This document shows, piece after piece, positions 61,673 through 64,000 of a stretch of 64,000 bases of DNA. How positions within the stretch are numbered: position 1 is the first letter of the stretch; the number at the start of each line of letters is the position of its first letter. The stretch is from Tahibacter aquaticus (GTDB taxonomy: Bacteria; Pseudomonadota; Gammaproteobacteria; Xanthomonadales; Rhodanobacteraceae): NCBI RefSeq assembly GCF_004363655.1, contig NZ_SNZH01000005.1, forward strand, positions 248,750-312,749, in the 5' to 3' direction. The notes under the pieces were generated by a model, which ran no database searches, was not told where the DNA came from, and was given only the letters and a program-made list of their open reading frames with translations. Made by a program: the position numbers and the translations under genes.

Positions 61673-62508
61673 AACGCAAGGTTCTGATCACCGGCTGTTC
61701 CTCCGGCCTGGGCCTGGCCCTGGCGCGACAGCTGTCGCAGGACGGCTGGCAGGTACTGGCTGCGGTGCGCGACATCGCCCAGCGTCCGGCCGGCCTGCCC
61801 GACATCGAATTCCTGCCGCTGGACCTGGCCGACAGCGGCGCCATCGCACGCCTGGCGGCGCAGATCGACGAACTGGACTGCCTGGTCAACAACGCCGGCT
61901 ACGGCCTGGTCGGGCCGTTCTCCAGTTATACCTTGCATCAGATGCAGCATCAGCTACAGGTGAACTTCCTCGGCCCAGCCCAGTTGACCCAGGCCCTGCT
62001 GCCAGCCCTGCGCCGGCGCCAGGGGCGCGTCATCGTGCTGTCGTCGCTGTCGGGCGAAACCGGCCTGCCACTCAATTCGCTGTACTGCGCCAGCAAGTTT
62101 GCGCTGGAAGGCTGGGCCGAGTCGCTGGCCCACGAACTGCCGGCACAAGGCCTGCAGATAGCCCTGGTCGAACCCGGCGGCCGGCGCACGCGCTTTGCCG
62201 CCAACCTGCGCTGGGGCGAACAGACGCAGCAGCTTGCTGCGACGGAACAAGCGCAGCTGCGCGGCTATCGCGCCCTGCTGGCGCGCCTGCTGGCGCGGCC
62301 GGGCAAGGACGAGGGCGCCGTGATCGCGGCCATCGCCAGCCTGCTGCAGCGTGCACAGATGCCGCTGCGTACCCGCGTCGGCAGCGACGCGCAGAGCCTG
62401 CACTGGCTCAAGCGCCTGCTGCCGGAACGGCTGGCCCAGCGCCTGCTGGCAAGGCAATTCCGCACATTGCTGGCGGCCCCGGCCGACCGCAGCGAACCGC
62501 CCGCATGA
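61669..62508 (+). CDS. Short-chain dehydrogenase/reductase
   Basis: 279 residues from ATG 61669. Rossmann motif TGCSSGLG, NNAGYG, catalytic Ser (LSSLSGETG) and YCASK. The form resembles the 3-ketosphinganine reductase/17-beta-HSD-like SDRs acting on lipids. Starts and ends with ATGA overlaps. Confidence 0.9.
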   Translation: MKRKVLITGCSSGLGLALARQLSQDGWQVLAAVRDIAQRPAGLPDIEFLPLDLADSGAIARLAAQIDELDCLVNNAGYGLVGPFSSYTLHQMQHQLQVNFLGPAQLTQALLPALRRRQGRVIVLSSLSGETGLPLNSLYCASKFALEGWAESLAHELPAQGLQIALVEPGGRRTRFAANLRWGEQTQQLAATEQAQLRGYRALLARLLARPGKDEGAVIAAIASLLQRAQMPLRTRVGSDAQSLHWLKRLLPERLAQRLLARQFRTLLAAPADRSEPPA

Positions 62509-63389
62509 GCAGCTACGGCGACGGTCTGAACAAGGCCAGCGCGCGCCTGCTGCGCCGCCGCGCCGCCGCAGCCACGCCGCAGGGCGATGGCGCACTGTGG
62601 CCAGCGCAGCGCTTCGGCCTGGAACACGTCGACGCCTACGTCGCCGCACCGGAAGCTCTGCAGCGCCGCGTGCTCGACCACTGCAGCCTCGGCCTGCTGC
62701 GCGAATCCTGGCTGGTCGAACGCGGCGGCATGGAATTCTGCGCGCGCATGGTGCTGCTCAGCGACGATGCGCAGCAGCGCACGCTGTACAGCCTGATCGG
62801 CGCCGACGAGGCCAGCCACTACGCCTGGCTGCAGCCCTGGCTGCAGCAGACCGGCGATACGCTGGACCCGTTCAACGCTTTTATCGCCGACTGCCTGCGC
62901 GAAGCCACGCCGCAGCCACTGGCCTATCTGATGCAGGTGGTGCTGGAAGGATTCGGCATTGTCCACTATGCCGGCCTGGCCGCCGACTGCAGCGATGCTG
63001 CCCTGGCGGCGACGCTGCAGCGCATGGCCGAGGACGAGGCCTTGCACCACGCCGCCGGCCTGGCCGTGTTCGACCGCCGGCGCCTGAACGAACGCGAGCG
63101 CGGTTTCCTGCTTGATGCATCGTATACATTCCTCCAGATGATACGCAGCGGGCCGCAGGCTGTCGTCGCGGCGCTGGACGCGGCACTGGACGGCATCGAC
63201 GCGACAGCCATCGCCGGCGTGTTCGAAGCACTGGATGCCGCGGCGCAGACTGCGTCCAAGCTGGCACGCCTGCGCCAGCTGATGGCGCAGCCGGGCATGC
63301 ACTGGCTGGTCGATGCACTCGACGCACGCAATGCCTTCACGCCTGCCGCAACCGCCGAGGCGGCGCAGATCTACCGCTCGCTGCGCTGA
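62505..63389 (+). CDS. Ferritin-like diiron protein
   Basis: 294 residues, all-helical. The ligand pattern of a ferritin-like diiron centre is present: an early Glu (around 67-77), E102-x2-H105 (ADEASHYA), E148 (VVLEGFGIV) and E178-x2-H181 (AEDEALHHAA). It could be an oxygenase, oxidase or aldehyde-forming enzyme; I recognise no specific subfamily. Last gene of the plus-strand operon; its 3' end overlaps the GH3 gene of the opposite strand by 19 bases. Confidence 0.78.
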   Translation: MSSYGDGLNKASARLLRRRAAAATPQGDGALWPAQRFGLEHVDAYVAAPEALQRRVLDHCSLGLLRESWLVERGGMEFCARMVLLSDDAQQRTLYSLIGADEASHYAWLQPWLQQTGDTLDPFNAFIADCLREATPQPLAYLMQVVLEGFGIVHYAGLAADCSDAALAATLQRMAEDEALHHAAGLAVFDRRRLNERERGFLLDASYTFLQMIRSGPQAVVAALDAALDGIDATAIAGVFEALDAAAQTASKLARLRQLMAQPGMHWLVDALDARNAFTPAATAEAAQIYRSLR

Positions 63390-64000
63390 TCGCGCTGCAA
63401 GGCCGCGTGCAGGCGTTGCGCCTGCGACAGATCGGTCAGCAGGCTGCGGTCCTTGATGTCGCCCCAGGACATGCCCAGGCCCAGCCAGTGCGCCTGCACG
63501 CGTTCGCGCAGGTTGCGCGCCGCAAATACCTGCACCGGCGCCAGCTGTCCCAGTGCGCGTGCTTCCGCATAGCGCAGGGATTGCCGCAAGGCCTGGTCGA
63601 GGCGATCGGCCAGCATGCCGCTGTCGGCCACATCGGTCAGGCAGAGATAGAACGGCCGTCCCTGTTCCGGCTGCAGCGGCAGCAAGCTCGCAAAACCGGC
63701 CGCGGCGCAGACCTCGGCGAGTACTGTCGCGACAAATGCCTCGTCCAGCTTTTCGCCCACCAGGTCGGCTACGGCGTCGGCGCGCCCGATGAATTCCAGC
63801 AGTGGCACGTCGAGATAACGCCCGCCGACACGCACGCGGTCGCCCAGGCGGTAGCGCAGCAGGCCACCGGCCTGGGTCAGCAGCAGGGCGTACTCGCCGC
63901 CGTCATCGAGTTCGTGCAGCAGGCGGCAGTCGCCATCGGCTGTTTCGAATTCCAGGAACACTTCGTCGAGCAAGGGCACGCAGCCGCCGGCCGCGCACAA
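63371..64000 (-). CDS. GH3-like acyl amide synthetase, N-terminal part outside the window
   Basis: The last about 209 residues of an adenylate-forming GH3 protein. RYRLGDRVRVGGRYLDVP and FIGRADAVADLVGEKL are signature motifs of the family C-terminal half. GH3 proteins join amino acids to carboxylic acids by an acyl-adenylate. The start lies beyond base 64000. It faces the plus-strand operon and is probably part of the same pathway. Confidence 0.85.
   Translation of the reverse strand: MCAAGGCVPLLDEVFLEFETADGDCRLLHELDDGGEYALLLTQAGGLLRYRLGDRVRVGGRYLDVPLLEFIGRADAVADLVGEKLDEAFVATVLAEVCAAAGFASLLPLQPEQGRPFYLCLTDVADSGMLADRLDQALRQSLRYAEARALGQLAPVQVFAARNLRERVQAHWLGLGMSWGDIKDRSLLTDLSQAQRLHAALQRDQRSER

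Overview
This is a GC-rich bacterial chromosome window with no rRNA or tRNA genes, no CRISPR array and no intact mobile element. Gene content points to a gammaproteobacterium of the Lysobacterales (Xanthomonadales), probably Rhodanobacteraceae. The pointers are a diguanylate cyclase/hybrid-kinase-rich signalling set, DUF3011, DUF1275 and XapX proteins, an alginate-export-type porin, and exported proteins ending in a short DAIFANGF tail. This assignment is inference from gene families. Many neighbouring genes overlap by 4 bases (ATGA or GTGA), so much of the window is organised as tightly coupled operons.

Region by region. 1-10.6 kb is signalling: a PAS-GGDEF protein cut by the left edge; a minus-strand operon of a CHASE3/GAF hybrid kinase with three receiver domains, CheR, CheB and a receiver-kinase; a KGG-repeat stress protein; about 1.3 kb without genes; and an NtrC-like regulator that lacks the GAFTGA loop. 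10.7-24.5 kb looks like an osmotic/desiccation-stress island: GIY-YIG protein, DUF4142 and BON proteins, a coupled otsB - BON-MscS channel - EEP phosphatase - cardiolipin synthase - YbhN operon, and divergently otsA and a trehalose synthase fused to a degenerate maltokinase. 24.5-31.3 kb holds a TetR regulator and a secreted amidohydrolase with two dyad elements between them, the C-terminal stub of a lost TonB-dependent receptor, a GGDEF protein, a rhomboid protease, and a striking array of ten or more 21-bp units. 31.3-37.7 kb is a seven-gene minus-strand operon (isochorismatase family, alpha/beta hydrolase, XapX, YtcJ-like amidohydrolase, DUF1275, DoxX, alginate-export porin).

38-47.3 kb carries a divergent NarL-type regulator and propeller-sensor kinase, small membrane and secreted proteins (DUF3011, EF-hand), a PLP decarboxylase, and TerC behind a structured leader. 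47.3-54 kb encodes a large secreted S8 protease and a Tat-exported intradiol-dioxygenase-like protein sharing the same C-terminal tail, and a beta-helix/membrane protein.

54.1-64 kb is the most unusual part. Two divergent operons and a facing gene combine a membrane fatty-acid hydroxylase, an AurF-like diiron oxygenase, a 2Fe-2S ferredoxin, an N-acyl-amino-acid deacylase fused to an Mpo1/DUF962-like domain, a PAP2/inositolphosphoceramide-synthase-like enzyme, a GNAT-like protein, a Rieske oxygenase, an SDR, a ferritin-like diiron protein and a GH3-type amide synthetase cut by the right edge. Together they suggest a pathway that builds or remodels hydroxylated, amide-linked lipids; I do not recognise it as a described system.
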